Numbered from the stretch's first letter, positions 25,590 through 35,334 are shown. The stretch is 64,000 nucleotides of DNA from an uncultured Caldilineaceae bacterium (GCA_951813625.1 CATOTS010000015.1:1-64000); one strand, 5' to 3'. Translations and numbers: made by a program. Notes: generated from the sequence alone by a model not told the origin.

Positions 25590-26369
25590 TCAACTAGCCC
25601 CCGTCGTTCCCCGCAGAACGACGGCAAGAAAGGAATGGCCTTCGTCGTCGATTTGCAGCGCCTCTCTGACTTCTGACGGCGCGACCGCGTAGAGCGACCG
25701 GATGGCGGCTCGATTCACCTCAGTCGTCTCCATGCGCCTGGTCCACTCTTCGAACTCCAGGTAGATGCGGTAGGTGAGTACCACCTCCACACTGAATTCT
25801 GCTGTCGAAAAAAAATTTCGCCATTCCGTCAGAGTAAAGTCTCGCACGTGAGACGAATCGCGCAGGATCTCAATGGCGTTCAAGTAGGTGTCGCAGACCG
25901 GACTGTCGAAACCGATTACGTCGCTGAGAATGAACTGCCCGCCGGGGCGCAGGACGCGGCGAAATTGGTGCAGCGCCTGAGCCGGGCTGGGCCAGTGATG
26001 GGCGCTGTAGCGGGAAACGACGAGATCGAAAGTATTGTCATCAAATGGAAGCGACTCGACGTCGCCGAGCCGCGTACCGATGTTGCCGAGTCCGCGCGCC
26101 TCGGCAAGAAGCTCCACTTGCCTCAGCATTGACTCGGTGAAGTCGAGCGCGACGACTTCAGCCGCGTGGGGCGCAAAGGTGGAGGCGGCGTGACCTGCGC
26201 CGCAACCTGCATCGAGCACGCGCTCGTCGCCATGCAGGTTGGCAGCCTTGACCATGACCGGCAGGTCCTCTCCCTGTGCATGTACGGCACTCGTCAGATA
26301 TTTTGCCGCGACCCGTCCGAACTGCTGCTGTACCGCGGTCTTCAGGTCGCCGTCGCCTTCTGAAGTCAC
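25590..26369 (-). CDS. Class I SAM-dependent methyltransferase (Methyltransf_11, UbiE-like)
   Basis: This 259-residue methyltransferase has motif I VLDAGCGAGHAAS (about 50-62), motif II ending in ALDFTESML, and the motif following VVSRYSAHHWPSP. The layout matches UbiE/Methyltransf_11-type enzymes acting on small molecules. The substrate is unknown. It lies 39 nt downstream of the M20 peptidase on the same strand, so the two may be cotranscribed. Confidence 0.88.
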   Translation of the reverse strand: MTSEGDGDLKTAVQQQFGRVAAKYLTSAVHAQGEDLPVMVKAANLHGDERVLDAGCGAGHAASTFAPHAAEVVALDFTESMLRQVELLAEARGLGNIGTRLGDVESLPFDDNTFDLVVSRYSAHHWPSPAQALHQFRRVLRPGGQFILSDVIGFDSPVCDTYLNAIEILRDSSHVRDFTLTEWRNFFSTAEFSVEVVLTYRIYLEFEEWTRRMETTEVNRAAIRSLYAVAPSEVREALQIDDEGHSFLAVVLRGTTGAS

Positions 26370-26408
26370 TTCGTTAGCTCATTCCCTTTGTAGCTGCTGC
26401 GAGCCGGT

Positions 26409-27749
26409 TCAAGACGCTGGGACCGCTGCGTATCGATCCAATAGCGTCGAGAGTGCCTGCAGCCCGAATTCGACCGCCTCCACCGGCACGCGCTCGTCGG
26501 CAGCGTGGACCGTCGCGCCAAAATTTGTGCCGGGCGGCAGTTTCATCGGCAGGAATCCGTAGTTCTGAATCCCCAGCCGGGAGAACATGCGCCCGTCGGT
26601 GAAGCCGCCTACCATTGAAGGGATGACGGCGCCGTCCGGATCGAGCTCTTCCACGATCTCTTTCAACAATGGAAACAGGCCCATGTCCACGCTTGGCCGG
26701 CCGGGGTCGTGGCGGATAATCTCGAATTGCAGGTCATCGCCCAGCAGCGCATGCAGCTCGGAGATGAGGTCGTCGGAGGTAAAGCCGGGCAGAACGCGGC
26801 CATCAAGTTCCAGGACGATTTCGCTGGGGATGACGTTTGTCTTGATGCCGCCCTCAACCACAGTTGCATTGACCGTGTTGTGCAGCAAGGCGTCGAAGTT
26901 GCGAGCCTGGTGCAGACCGTCGGCGGCCATCTGATCAAGGGTCGCGTCGGTGCAAGCCGGGTCCAGCAGCGACAGGGCAGAGGCAGCCAGGTCGTCCGGC
27001 GCGCACTCGGCCAGCGCAGGCAACATCTGCTCCATCACCGGCGTGATGTGCACGGGCAGGCGGTTGCCGTTGAGCGTCGTCAGCAGGCTGCCGAGCCGGG
27101 CCATCGCCCCGTCGCGCAGCGGCGACGATCCGTGGCCACCTGGCCCTGTAATGCGCGCCCGAAGCCAGCAGACCTGTTTTTCCGCCACCATCAGAGGGTA
27201 GAAGCGCTGGTCTCCGAAGTATTGGGCGCTGCCGCCTCCCTCACCAATGGCAAACGCGGCCCCGGCGAACTGCTCGGGATGCTCTTCGGTGAGGAAGCGG
27301 GCGCCGTAATCGCTGCCGGCCTCCTCATCGCTCATGATCGTGAGCACGATGTCTCCGGCGGGCTTGCGACCCTCGGCCGCGGCCCGCAATACAGCGCAGG
27401 TCATCATCGTCACGCCGCTCTTCATATCGAGGCTGCCCCGCCCCCAGACAACGCCGTCGAGCAGTTCGGCGGCAAAGGGGTCACGTTGCCAGCTCTGGTT
27501 GGCTGTCGTCACGACGTCCACGTGGCCCTGCAGCACAAGGCCGGGCGCCTCCCCCCGTCCCGGCAAGCGGGCCACCAGGTTGGGCCGTTTCGGGTCCTTG
27601 GCCATGACCGCAGGCGAGAGTCCTGCCTCTCGAAGAACGTCAGCCAGGTAGCCGATACACTCGGCCTCGTTTCCGGGCGGATTCGTGGTGTCGAAGCGGA
27701 CCAGTGTTCGTAGTAGGTCGATCGGTCGTTCGTGAATCGGCGTGGACAT
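26409..27749 (-). CDS. M20 family metallopeptidase/deacylase (ArgE/DapE-like)
   Basis: This 446-residue dinuclear zinc hydrolase of the M20 family (acetylornithine deacetylase/succinyl-diaminopimelate desuccinylase type) has visible metal ligands: H in LQGHVDVV, D in GRGSLDMKSG and the EE pair in SDEEAGSDYG. The dimerisation domain (about 190-310) is inserted between the catalytic halves. The start ATG 27749 (MSTPIHERPIDLLR) is chosen; the in-frame extension to 27812 lacks family similarity. An AGGAG sits about 15 nt upstream. The natural substrate (N-acyl amino acid or dipeptide) is uncertain. A second, different M20 enzyme lies at 42995. Confidence 0.88.
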   Translation of the reverse strand: MSTPIHERPIDLLRTLVRFDTTNPPGNEAECIGYLADVLREAGLSPAVMAKDPKRPNLVARLPGRGEAPGLVLQGHVDVVTTANQSWQRDPFAAELLDGVVWGRGSLDMKSGVTMMTCAVLRAAAEGRKPAGDIVLTIMSDEEAGSDYGARFLTEEHPEQFAGAAFAIGEGGGSAQYFGDQRFYPLMVAEKQVCWLRARITGPGGHGSSPLRDGAMARLGSLLTTLNGNRLPVHITPVMEQMLPALAECAPDDLAASALSLLDPACTDATLDQMAADGLHQARNFDALLHNTVNATVVEGGIKTNVIPSEIVLELDGRVLPGFTSDDLISELHALLGDDLQFEIIRHDPGRPSVDMGLFPLLKEIVEELDPDGAVIPSMVGGFTDGRMFSRLGIQNYGFLPMKLPPGTNFGATVHAADERVPVEAVEFGLQALSTLLDRYAAVPAS

Positions 27750-28001
27750 GGCGAAGCAGTGCTCCTGGGTCGTCTCGGGCCTTCGTTGCAATTTGGTCGA
27801 AGGTATGGCCAAAAGCCTATCCTATCCGCGGCGGAAGGGCAAAGTCGGACGGACGCAATCTGGCCGCGACAAAAGCGGGGCGCGTTGCACATCAAGTCGA
27901 GCAACTGACGTTAGTTCGCGATTCGGTCCGGTGTTGATACAATGGCGCCAGTGGATTCGCCGGCAGGCTTCGGCGGCCGTTGTGATACAGGAGTGACTGG
28001 T

Positions 28002-28958
28002 ATGCTGAAACCGCTTAGCGAGAGACTCACTGACAACCGCCCCATCCTGCTCGATGGCGCCACCGGCACGGAACTGCAACGCCGCGGCGTACCGATGGAC
28101 GGGGCCGCGTGGTGCGGACTGGCCGTAGCGACCCATCCCGAGGTCGTGCGCCAGGTGCATCTCGACTACATTCTGGCCGGCGCCGAAATCATCATCACGA
28201 ATACATTCGCTAGCGGACGACATATGCTGCGGGCGGCCGCTGCGGAAGACTTGACAGAAGCGATCAATCGCGAGGCTGTGCAGGTGGCCCGACAGGCCAG
28301 GGACGAAGCCGGGGAAGCGACTGCCAGTACAGCGGGAAGTGACGAAAAGGTGCCCGAGCACGTCTGGGTTGCCGGTTCTATTTCGCCGATGGCGGCCGAC
28401 CCAGACCGCTCATCGAGGCCCTCACTGCCCGAGATGCGGGCAAACTTCGCAGAGCAGGCCGAACTGCTCGCCGATTCCGGCGTCGATCTGTTGATGCTGG
28501 AGATGATGCGGGATATCGAGTATTGCTGCGCTGCTCTTGAGGCCGCTTCGGCAACCGGTTTGCCGGTGTGGGTGGGTTTCAGCTGCAAGCGGACACCGGA
28601 TGGGCGATTGGTAGGCGCTCCTGCGATAGCGGATGAAATCGAGTTCGAGAGCTGCGTGGCCGCAGTAATGGCGGAGGGCGGCTCCCTGGCAGCCGTCATG
28701 CACAGCGATGTGAACGTCATCGGCGATGCGCTTTCGGTCATCAAGTCCGTTTGGGACGGGCCTGCCGGCGCATACCCCGAGAGCGGTTACTTCGAGATGC
28801 CGCACTGGCAGTTTGTCGATATCATTCAGCCGGTCACGTTTGCCGATGAGGCCTTGAAATGGGTTGACCAGGGTGCAAAGCTGGTCGGCGGCTGCTGCGG
28901 CATCGGACTCGACCACATTCGAGCGCTGTCAGATCGGCTGCGCACATCAGACTGCTGA
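28002..28958 (+). CDS. Homocysteine S-methyltransferase family protein
   Basis: This 318-residue zinc-dependent methyltransferase (MmuM/BHMT type) transfers a methyl group from a donor such as S-methylmethionine to homocysteine. It opens with LLDGATGTELQRRG, the family N-terminal signature. Zinc cysteines appear in FSCKRTPDG and in the C-terminal GGCCGIG pair. It contains only the homocysteine-binding domain, with no cobalamin or folate domains as in MetH. ATG 28002 follows ACAGGAGTG; the longer frame from 27942 is rejected. It is divergent from the M20 gene. Confidence 0.87.
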   Translation: MLKPLSERLTDNRPILLDGATGTELQRRGVPMDGAAWCGLAVATHPEVVRQVHLDYILAGAEIIITNTFASGRHMLRAAAAEDLTEAINREAVQVARQARDEAGEATASTAGSDEKVPEHVWVAGSISPMAADPDRSSRPSLPEMRANFAEQAELLADSGVDLLMLEMMRDIEYCCAALEAASATGLPVWVGFSCKRTPDGRLVGAPAIADEIEFESCVAAVMAEGGSLAAVMHSDVNVIGDALSVIKSVWDGPAGAYPESGYFEMPHWQFVDIIQPVTFADEALKWVDQGAKLVGGCCGIGLDHIRALSDRLRTSDC

Positions 28959-29026
28959 GCTTTGGCAATCATCAAGTGGCATGTAGGAATAGGTCACCGC
29001 ACCCATCTACTCAAGAGCAATGTTAC

Positions 29027-30385
29027 ATGTCACTAAACTATCTGCCGGCGGGAACTCGCACAAATGGGATCTTTGGCGCGTTGGCTATTCTTTGTGCTCT
29101 GATGGCCGGTTGTGGCCGCGACCGCGAGAGTGAATTCCTTTTCGAGGCTGAGGGCCCCCCGGTTACCATCACCTACGTTTCTCCGGACTTTTCGAGCGTT
29201 GCCGCCACGGAACAGGTTGCGATCGAGCGGTTCCTGGAGCGCGCGCCCGGCATCGAAGTCGACCGGCAGCCCTTACGCGGCGACGCGGCCGACTTCTTGC
29301 TCGATACGCCGCCGCCCGATGTGATGCTGCTGTGGGATGGGATCCTCCTGCGCAGCGCCGCTGAACAGGGGCTGCTTTCAGATCTCGCTGACGTATGGAG
29401 CGACAATAACCTTGCCGAGTCGTTCGGAGACCAGTTCCACGATCTGAGCCGGATTGAGGGAACGCCGCGCCTGACGCCGGCCGGCTTCAGCTGGACGGGA
29501 ATCTACTACAACGTCGAGGTCTTCGACAGCTATGGCCTGTCGCCGCCCGCAGACTGGGAGGCGTTCATCCGCGTCTGCGATTCGCTGCTGGCGAACGGCG
29601 AGACTCCTCTCTCGCTGGCCGGCCAGAATTCGTTCATAAGCAGTCTCTGGTTCGACTATCTCAATATGCGTCTGAACGGGCCCGAGTTCCACTCTGACCT
29701 CATGGCCGGGCGTGTTAGCTATCACGATGAGCGCGTTGCACGCGTCTGGCAACTGTGGTTGTCGCTGCTGGATCGGGGTTACTTTGTCGAGACGCCCGGC
29801 AGCACAAGCGACCTGGACAGCATGACAGCTATCGTTCGCGGGGACTCCGAGACTCCTTTGAACAGGCAAAAGGCTGTCATGGCGCTCGCCCCCCATTTCA
29901 GTGCGGGCGAACTGCCCCCTGCCTTCGCGAGCGAACTGGACTTTTTTCAGTTCCCGCAGATCGACGCCGCCGTCGCGACGGGTGAGATCTCCGTCGTTTT
30001 CGGCTTCATCATCCCTGCCGGCGCGATAAACCGGATACCGGCTGGGGTGTTCGTGGGCTACATGGGGTCGGCCGAGGCACAGGAGTTGCAATTGAGGCAG
30101 ATGGGGGAGGACGAAAGCAACGCCGGCTACGTGCCCGTGCACCAGAACATCGACGGCGAACTACTTTCACCGGCCGCGGAGAAAGGTGGGCAGATTGTGC
30201 GCGGCGCCGATTCCATCCGGCCTCCCCTGACGCTCGTCCTTCCGGACGAAATGCAGCGAGGATTCACGACAGTGTTGCGGCGGCTCTTTCTCACAACAAA
30301 CACGCGTATGCAGGTCTCGGAGATACAGTCGATCCTGGAAGATGCGCGGCAGAATGCTATTCAAAGCGGAGCGTACCGGCCCTAG
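29027..30385 (+). CDS. ABC transporter solute-binding lipoprotein (orphan)
   Basis: A 452-residue SBP-family-1 protein with a Sec signal (NGIFGALAILCAL) and lipobox LMAGC, so it is a lipoprotein. The binding domain shows the usual TITYVSPDF-like first strand, PPPDVMLLWDG hinge segment and SWTGIYYNVEVFDSYGLSPP block, typical of sugar-binding members. It has no adjacent permease or ATPase and is unlike the tandem pair at 6708/8400. ATG 29027 is the start that gives the signal. A strong hairpin (30401) follows. Confidence 0.85.
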   Translation: MSLNYLPAGTRTNGIFGALAILCALMAGCGRDRESEFLFEAEGPPVTITYVSPDFSSVAATEQVAIERFLERAPGIEVDRQPLRGDAADFLLDTPPPDVMLLWDGILLRSAAEQGLLSDLADVWSDNNLAESFGDQFHDLSRIEGTPRLTPAGFSWTGIYYNVEVFDSYGLSPPADWEAFIRVCDSLLANGETPLSLAGQNSFISSLWFDYLNMRLNGPEFHSDLMAGRVSYHDERVARVWQLWLSLLDRGYFVETPGSTSDLDSMTAIVRGDSETPLNRQKAVMALAPHFSAGELPPAFASELDFFQFPQIDAAVATGEISVVFGFIIPAGAINRIPAGVFVGYMGSAEAQELQLRQMGEDESNAGYVPVHQNIDGELLSPAAEKGGQIVRGADSIRPPLTLVLPDEMQRGFTTVLRRLFLTTNTRMQVSEIQSILEDARQNAIQSGAYRP

Positions 30386-30400
30386 ATCACCCGCCCACCC

Positions 30401-30430
30401 CGGCCGGAGGCCTTTTGCGGTCTCCGGCCG
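30401..30430. terminator. Bidirectional 12-bp hairpin between convergent genes
   Basis: The stem CGGCCGGAGGCC (30401-30412) pairs with GGTCTCCGGCCG (30419-30430), with one G-U pair and a 6-nt TTTTGC loop. It lies 15 nt after the lipoprotein stop and 17 nt from the stop of the minus-strand PhyH gene, serving both. Confidence 0.7.
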
Positions 30431-30447
30431 CGGGAAGGTCACTCGGC

Positions 30448-31227
30448 CTACGCAGCCTCCGTCTGACCGAGACCGACCTCCGACATACCAGGCCATTCAC
30501 GCCAGATATCTGTGTAAGCGTCGTACTCGATTTCGGCGACATCTTTGTGGCGCAGCCTGGCAATGACCGCGTGCCTCACATTCGGTGAAGCGTTTGGTCC
30601 GCCTGTGTGCAGCATCTGATGGTGGGCAAGAATCAGATCGCCGGCGTTAGCCGTCACCATCACCGGGCCCTCCGGCATATCGATCCTGGGCATCCCCTCC
30701 GCCAGGATTTCGTGGCCCACTTCCTGGAAGTAGTCCTGATAGGCACGGTGGGACTTTGGCCAGACGGTGAAGTTTCCGGCGTTCGGTTCCAGCAGGTCGG
30801 CCAGGTATATGACGGCAAATGCGGTAAATCCTCTGCGGTATACGCCTTTGGCCATGCCATTGGTGCCGCTGCCGATTCCGTCGATGTGACCGCGCGGTTC
30901 GGGCGCATCCTCGCCGGGAGGAAGCGGGAAGCGTGGATAGGGCTTTGCGGTGACCACGGGCAGGACGTTTCCTTTGCCCATCAGATCTTCGGCGATATCG
31001 ATGACCGGCGTCTTGTTATAGAGGTCCAGAATTACCGGCGCTTCCAATAGCTCGGCGCAGAAGAAGGCCGACCGGTTGTTTTCCATGTCTTCGCCGCCCA
31101 AGCCAACCTCTCCAATGGAATGGTTGACCGCGCGCAGGGCCGCGTCGATCATTACTTTTGGAACAACGCCGGAGACCTTTATGTACCCTTGTTCGTGAAA
31201 CTCACGTTTTTGTGCGAGTGAGAGCAT
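30448..31227 (-). CDS. Phytanoyl-CoA dioxygenase (PhyH) family protein 2
   Basis: This 259-residue Fe(II)/2-oxoglutarate oxygenase has its first iron ligands in GHIDGIGSG (HxD), the distal histidine in HQMLHTGGPNASPNVRHAV, and the 2-oxoglutarate arginine in the same segment. It is distinct from the enzyme at 5700 rather than a recent duplicate. AGGAGG lies 7-8 nt upstream of ATG 31227. The gene is monocistronic and its substrate unknown. Confidence 0.85.
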   Translation of the reverse strand: MLSLAQKREFHEQGYIKVSGVVPKVMIDAALRAVNHSIGEVGLGGEDMENNRSAFFCAELLEAPVILDLYNKTPVIDIAEDLMGKGNVLPVVTAKPYPRFPLPPGEDAPEPRGHIDGIGSGTNGMAKGVYRRGFTAFAVIYLADLLEPNAGNFTVWPKSHRAYQDYFQEVGHEILAEGMPRIDMPEGPVMVTANAGDLILAHHQMLHTGGPNASPNVRHAVIARLRHKDVAEIEYDAYTDIWREWPGMSEVGLGQTEAA

Positions 31228-31916
31228 GAATTCCTCCTGGAACAGTAGAGAGCGATATTACTCTGCGAAATCGTACAGGAATAGGCTGATGTCGTCAAGA
31301 TCGGCGCCAGGAAGTCCAGTCCAGTGTCCTTTGTCTATAGTGCGAGAACATGGCACGTCCTCTTGCCGGAGTGTGCGGAATTCTCAAGGAATTCTCCTTC
31401 CTCTGAATGTGGCTAAACGAAAGCCAGGAGCGGAGGAGTGAACTCCATAGTATGGGTACAAATTGCTCTACCTCTGGTAGCAAGGAGTCATGACCAGTCC
31501 ACGCTCCTTTCTCTGGCAGAGTGGAGGAATACGATTTCCTCTTTCCTTTTGGACGGTCGGGCCTGCGGCCCTCCCTTGTGCGGGGGGACTCCCCCCGCAA
31601 CGCCCCCCTGATGTACGCCTCGCGCCGCGTGTGGGGTTAATGCGGCACCGCACTACCTGCGGCCCGATGCGCCTCCCCCAATTCGGCGAACGCCTCGACC
31701 ACGTAAGGGGCAGGCCCCGGGCCTGCCCTGTGCCTCTCCCAAAGCCGACAGACCGTTCCAACCACAACTGGCTTTAAGTCCCCGCCCGACGATCTCCACC
31801 CCAAGATTGGGCTGCACCCGACCGGAACCCCTTACTTGATACTGAACGGGCCGTGTACTATCATAGAGAATGCTGAGGCAACACGGCAAGGAAGGGGATC
31901 GGAAAGTCTTCAGCCC
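31228..31916. other. Intergenic, mostly non-coding, contains one REP-like palindrome
   Basis: Nearly 700 nt separate the PhyH gene from the SDR pseudogene. Apart from the palindromic repeat at 31547-31612 I see no gene. Short frames across the repeat are driven by its composition. The divergent promoters of both flanking genes should lie here, but I could not pick out convincing boxes. Confidence 0.5.
31547..31612. repeat. REP-like palindromic repeat, copy 1
   Basis: A conserved 65-nt block beginning TTTTGGACGGTCGGGCCTGC. Its centre is a perfect palindrome (31579-31599), TGCGGGGGGA and TCCCCCCGCA around one base. Further copies lie at 57950-57993 and 58213-58278 (both inverted) and 61083-61147. 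It would fold into a very stable hairpin. Confidence 0.8.
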
Positions 31917-32723
31917 ATGAAGATACCCAATGTAGCGACTGCGCTTGATTTCTCAGACCGAGTCGTACTCATCACCGGCGGAAGCCGGGGAATCGGCGCG
32001 GGGATCGCGCGGCGCTTTGGTGAGACGGGCGCGTCCGTGGTGATCGGCTACTCTCAAACGGAACAGCACGCGCAGGAAGTGGCTGACCAGGTCCGGGCGA
32101 ATGGCGGCGACGCGCTGGCGGTGCAGGCCGACTTGCGGCTTGCCGGGGACGTCGATCGGCTGATTCGTCGAGCAGTGGCACAGCGCGGACAGCTGGACGT
32201 GTTGATCAACAATGCCGGCATCTATCCCATTTCGCCGCTGTAGGACCTGGCGGACAGCGAGTGGGAGGAGGTGCTGGCTGCCAATCTGACAGGAACGCAT
32301 CTCTGCACGCAGCGGGCCGCGCAGGCAATGATCGAACTTTCAAAGAATGGAGAAGAGGCAAGAAGCAGCGGGGCGATCATAAACATTTCCTCGATCGAGG
32401 CCGCGTCGACGGCTTTCGGCCACAGCCACTATAGCGCAGCCAAGGCGGGTGTAGAGCAGTACACGCGCAGCGCAGCACTGGAATTGGGCGAACACGGTAT
32501 CCGGGTCAACGCGGTAGCGCCGGGCCTGATCGGCCGCATCGGGTTGAAGGAGGACTGGCCCGATGGCGTAGGGCGCTGGCTGGAACGCGTTCCCCTGGCG
32601 CGTCTGGGCGCCCCGGAAGACATCGCCGACGCCTGCCTCTTTCTCGCCTCCCCTCTGGCCCGCTGGATTACCGGAGTGACAATAACCGTCGATGGCGGCG
32701 TGAGCGTCGCTCCCTCGTTCTGA
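31917..32723 (+). pseudogene. Short-chain dehydrogenase/reductase interrupted by one in-frame TAG
   Basis: Read through, this is a normal 268-residue classical SDR: cofactor motif TGGSRGIG (20-27), NNAG (about 99-102), catalytic serine in NISSIEAAS and YSAAK tyrosine/lysine, and the VDGG end typical of FabG-like enzymes. The only lesion is TAG at 32241-32243 (codon 109), right after NNAGIYPISPL; the frame continues unchanged with DLADSEWEEVLAANLTG. The start ATG 31917 is chosen. Either the gene is a very recent pseudogene, the stop is an assembly error, or it is read through; the first two are more likely. It lies 6 nt upstream of the cupin gene. Confidence 0.8.
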
Positions 32724-32729
32724 ACGGCA

Positions 32730-33251
32730 ATGCCAAAGCACTCGCTCACGGCCGCAGATGTGATTCGAATCCTCAACCTCGCGCCGCTGCCAGTGGAGGG
32801 GGGATACTATCGGGTGACGTACAAGGGTGAATTTCATGTGCCCGCGAACATCCTGCCGCCTGAGATTGTCTCTGACAGGCCCGTAAAGTCGGTCATCTAC
32901 TACCTTCTGACTGCCGATTCAAAGTCGCGTCTACACCGACTGGTGACCGATGAGATGTGGCACTTCTATTTGGGCGATTCTGTGGATTTGTATCTTTTTG
33001 GCTCTGATGATGACTATACGAAGGTTGTGCTGGGTCATGGCATAGCGCAGGGCCAGACAGTGCAGGCGGTGGTACCGGCAAAGAGTTGGTTCGGGGCCCG
33101 TCTTCAGGCTGGAGGCGAGTGGGGGTTGATGGCCTGTTCGTTGTCCCCAGCGTACAGCGAAGAAGACTTCTCTATGCCGGACGCCACTGAGTTCGACGCG
33201 CTCATGGCCCGCTTCCCCAACCAAAAGGAGATCCTTCTTGGCCTGCGCTGA
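32730..33251 (+). CDS. Cupin, DUF985 family
   Basis: This 173-residue protein of the Cupin_5/DUF985 family is a single jelly roll. The family pattern is complete: opening helix (TAADVIRILNLAPLPVEGGYY), SVIYYLLTADSKSRLHRL, EMWHFYLGD, VVPAKSWFGARL and the C-terminal GLMACSLSPAYSEEDFSM. The exact role is not established for most members (sugar or epimerase-like binding is proposed). It follows the broken SDR by 6 nt and precedes a VOC protein by 44 nt, so the three likely share a transcript. Confidence 0.88.
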   Translation: MPKHSLTAADVIRILNLAPLPVEGGYYRVTYKGEFHVPANILPPEIVSDRPVKSVIYYLLTADSKSRLHRLVTDEMWHFYLGDSVDLYLFGSDDDYTKVVLGHGIAQGQTVQAVVPAKSWFGARLQAGGEWGLMACSLSPAYSEEDFSMPDATEFDALMARFPNQKEILLGLR

Positions 33252-33295
33252 CTTTGATTGCGCATCTACACTTTCAAACTACGGAGCTTCGAACT

Positions 33296-33658
33296 ATGCG
33301 TCAGCTAGTTGAACTTGCGCTCTTCACAGAGAATGTTGCCGAATTGACAGCTTTCTACGAACGGCTGCTGGGAGGCGAACCTGCATTCCGTTCAGAACAG
33401 ATGGCCCTTTTTCAGTTGGATGGCGTGCACATTCTGATCCATCACCGCGACCCGCCGGATCCCTCCTACGACACCGATGAAAGTGGTCCTCCCAACGAGG
33501 ACCACTTTGCAATCGGTGTCAAGGGGATCGACGACGTCTGGTCGAAAATCGGTTTGGGAGAATCCCCTGGTGCAATCGATCCGGCCACCTACCCTTGGGG
33601 CCGGTCAGCATATATGCGCGACCCTGACGGGCGTCTCGTCGAGATGCAGGCCCAGTAG
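33296..33658 (+). CDS. VOC-family (glyoxalase/bleomycin-resistance fold) protein
   Basis: This 120-residue single-module vicinal-oxygen-chelate protein begins with LVELALFTENVAELTAFYERLLG and ends in AYMRDPDGRLVEMQ, both typical of the fold. A potential metal Glu lies in the final VEMQ segment. ATG 33296 gives the canonical N-terminus; the longer frame from 33254 does not. Its function (dioxygenase, isomerase or binding) cannot be read from sequence. Confidence 0.8.
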   Translation: MRQLVELALFTENVAELTAFYERLLGGEPAFRSEQMALFQLDGVHILIHHRDPPDPSYDTDESGPPNEDHFAIGVKGIDDVWSKIGLGESPGAIDPATYPWGRSAYMRDPDGRLVEMQAQ

Positions 33659-33774
33659 CGAGAGCTTGTCAATTTGGAGATCTCGTGCTAGGGTAGCTCC
33701 GTCGTCCGGCGACGCGCCGGGTAGCGACATAGCCGTTTCCAAAATCCGCGACCCAGCGGGAAAGGAGGCTCCTA

Positions 33775-33840
33775 ATGTCAGATTTCAAGGAACGCATGAA
33801 AAACGGAACGGGTGACCGCCTGCACGGGGAGCGGTTTTAG
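33775..33840 (+). CDS. Possible 21-residue small ORF with a strong ribosome-binding site
   Basis: A short frame, MSDFKERMKNGTGDRLHGERF, follows an ideal AAAGGAGG (33761-33768) at 6-nt spacing. The ribosome site lies in a small palindrome, AGGAG-G-CTCCT, which could hide it. It may be a real small basic peptide, a leader peptide for the RIO kinase gene 300 nt downstream, or the 5' end of a deleted gene. From 33841 to 34136 I recognise nothing else. Confidence 0.3.
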   Translation: MSDFKERMKNGTGDRLHGERF

Positions 33841-34136
33841 CTGAATGAGTCCCAGTTTTCCCATCGCATTTGACCATGATGGGCGAACGCACGCTTGCTC
33901 GCAGTAAGACTCCGCAAATCCCCTCCTTCTCGAACACCAGGCTGTAGGTGGTTTCCAGCTCTCGGTCTCTTGAACACCTCAGACACCGGAAGTAGACGCA
34001 CGCGTCGACAGACGACGGCAGATTCCGGATGTCCGCAGTTCCTGGCCGCAGAACCGACTCGTAAACCAATCGAGCCGCCTTCCCTCACCGTCTATCCGGC
34101 GATCAGTGACAATGAGGAAGGCACACCGGACATGCA

Positions 34137-35298
34137 GTGACCGCAATGGCCTGCAGAAGGAAGACAACAGAATTGAACACAGACGAAATGGCCGAAAGTG
34201 CCAACCCGGGGGAGGAGGACCTGCCCCACGACGTGGCAGCACAGGAGAAGGACACTCGCTGGGAGGAAGAGCAAGCGGATCTGGCATTTTACAACAAGAG
34301 ATTCAATCTGCAGCAAGATAGAGTGTTTCGAGTCCAGCGCGCGCCCAAGAATGAATGGCAACGCTTCATAGAACACAGGGCAGAGGTTGAGTCTCTAGCC
34401 GAGGTGGCCAGCCTCGAAAATGTGTGGGCGACCACGTACACGCCGGCGCGCTACGAAGGGGAGTTCCTGCGGGAATCTTTGCAGCCCTTCTATTCGCAAG
34501 ACCAGATTGTGGACGTGAACGCGCTGGTGAAAGGCGGCAAGGAGGCAAGCGTTTATCGCTGCCGGGCCCACCCGACGTCAGGCGTGGACTGGATCGCGGC
34601 CAAGGTCTACCGTCCCCGCAAATTTCGAAATCTGAGCAACGACGCAGTTTATCGTGAAGGGCGGCATCTCCTGACTTCAGAGGATGGGCGTCCCAAGAGC
34701 GTCAACCCGCGCGACGAGCGAATCGCGCGTGCGGTCGGCAAAAAGAGCGTTTTCGGTGTGGAGGTTCGGCACACATCCTGGCTGATGTACGAATACACAG
34801 CCTTGCAGATTCTGCATAACGCCGGCGTCTCCGTCCCCGAGCCTTACGGCGTGGGCGAGAATGCGATCCTGATGACCTACATTGGAAGCAAGGATAGGGC
34901 TGCGCCAACCCTTCACGAGGTCAGGCTGAAAGCTGGTGAGGCCTCCTCCTTCTTTGAACAGATTATCGAAAGCATAGCGGTCATGCTGGATAAAGGACTG
35001 GTCCATGGCGACCTTTCGGCCTACAACATCCTGTACTGGCAGGGGAAGATCACGTTCATCGATTTCCCGCAGGTGGTGCATGCGCACACAAATCGCAGCG
35101 CGCAGTCGATTCTGAACAGAGATGTCGCGCGCGTGTGCCGCTACTTTGCACGTTACGGGATCCAGGTCGACTCGAGCCGGGGTGGCAAGTGAACTGTGGG
35201 AGCGGCATGCGGCTACTGACCCGGACGATCTTGCCGCGGATCTGTCTTTGCTCGAATTGGACGACGATTCAGAGGATGCCGAAGTTGAAGAGTGGTAG
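34137..35298 (+). CDS. RIO1-type atypical serine/threonine kinase, frameshifted C-terminus
   Basis: A RIO1-like kinase of 351 residues as read. It has the RIO ATP-loop motif VKGGKEASVYRC, catalytic HGDLSAYNILYW, and the metal-binding aspartate in ITFIDFPQ. The first frame stops at TGA 35190-35192 after SRGGK. In the neighbouring frame the text continues naturally from there: VASELWERHAATDPDDLAAD and then an acidic tail, to TAG 35296-35298. That is the expected C-terminal segment of RIO1 proteins (LWERY-like), so a one-base indel near 35175-35190 is likely. The kinase core is intact and probably functional. The start may be GTG 34137, ATG 34146 or ATG 34188. Confidence 0.8.
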
Positions 35299-35334
35299 GG
35301 CGCCTGCCGTACACGCGGCGAGGCGGAGCTGTCG

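Noticed and set aside
32751..32780. GATTCGAATCC resembling a tRNA T-loop
   Set aside because: It lies within the cupin coding sequence and no acceptor or anticodon stems can be built around it.
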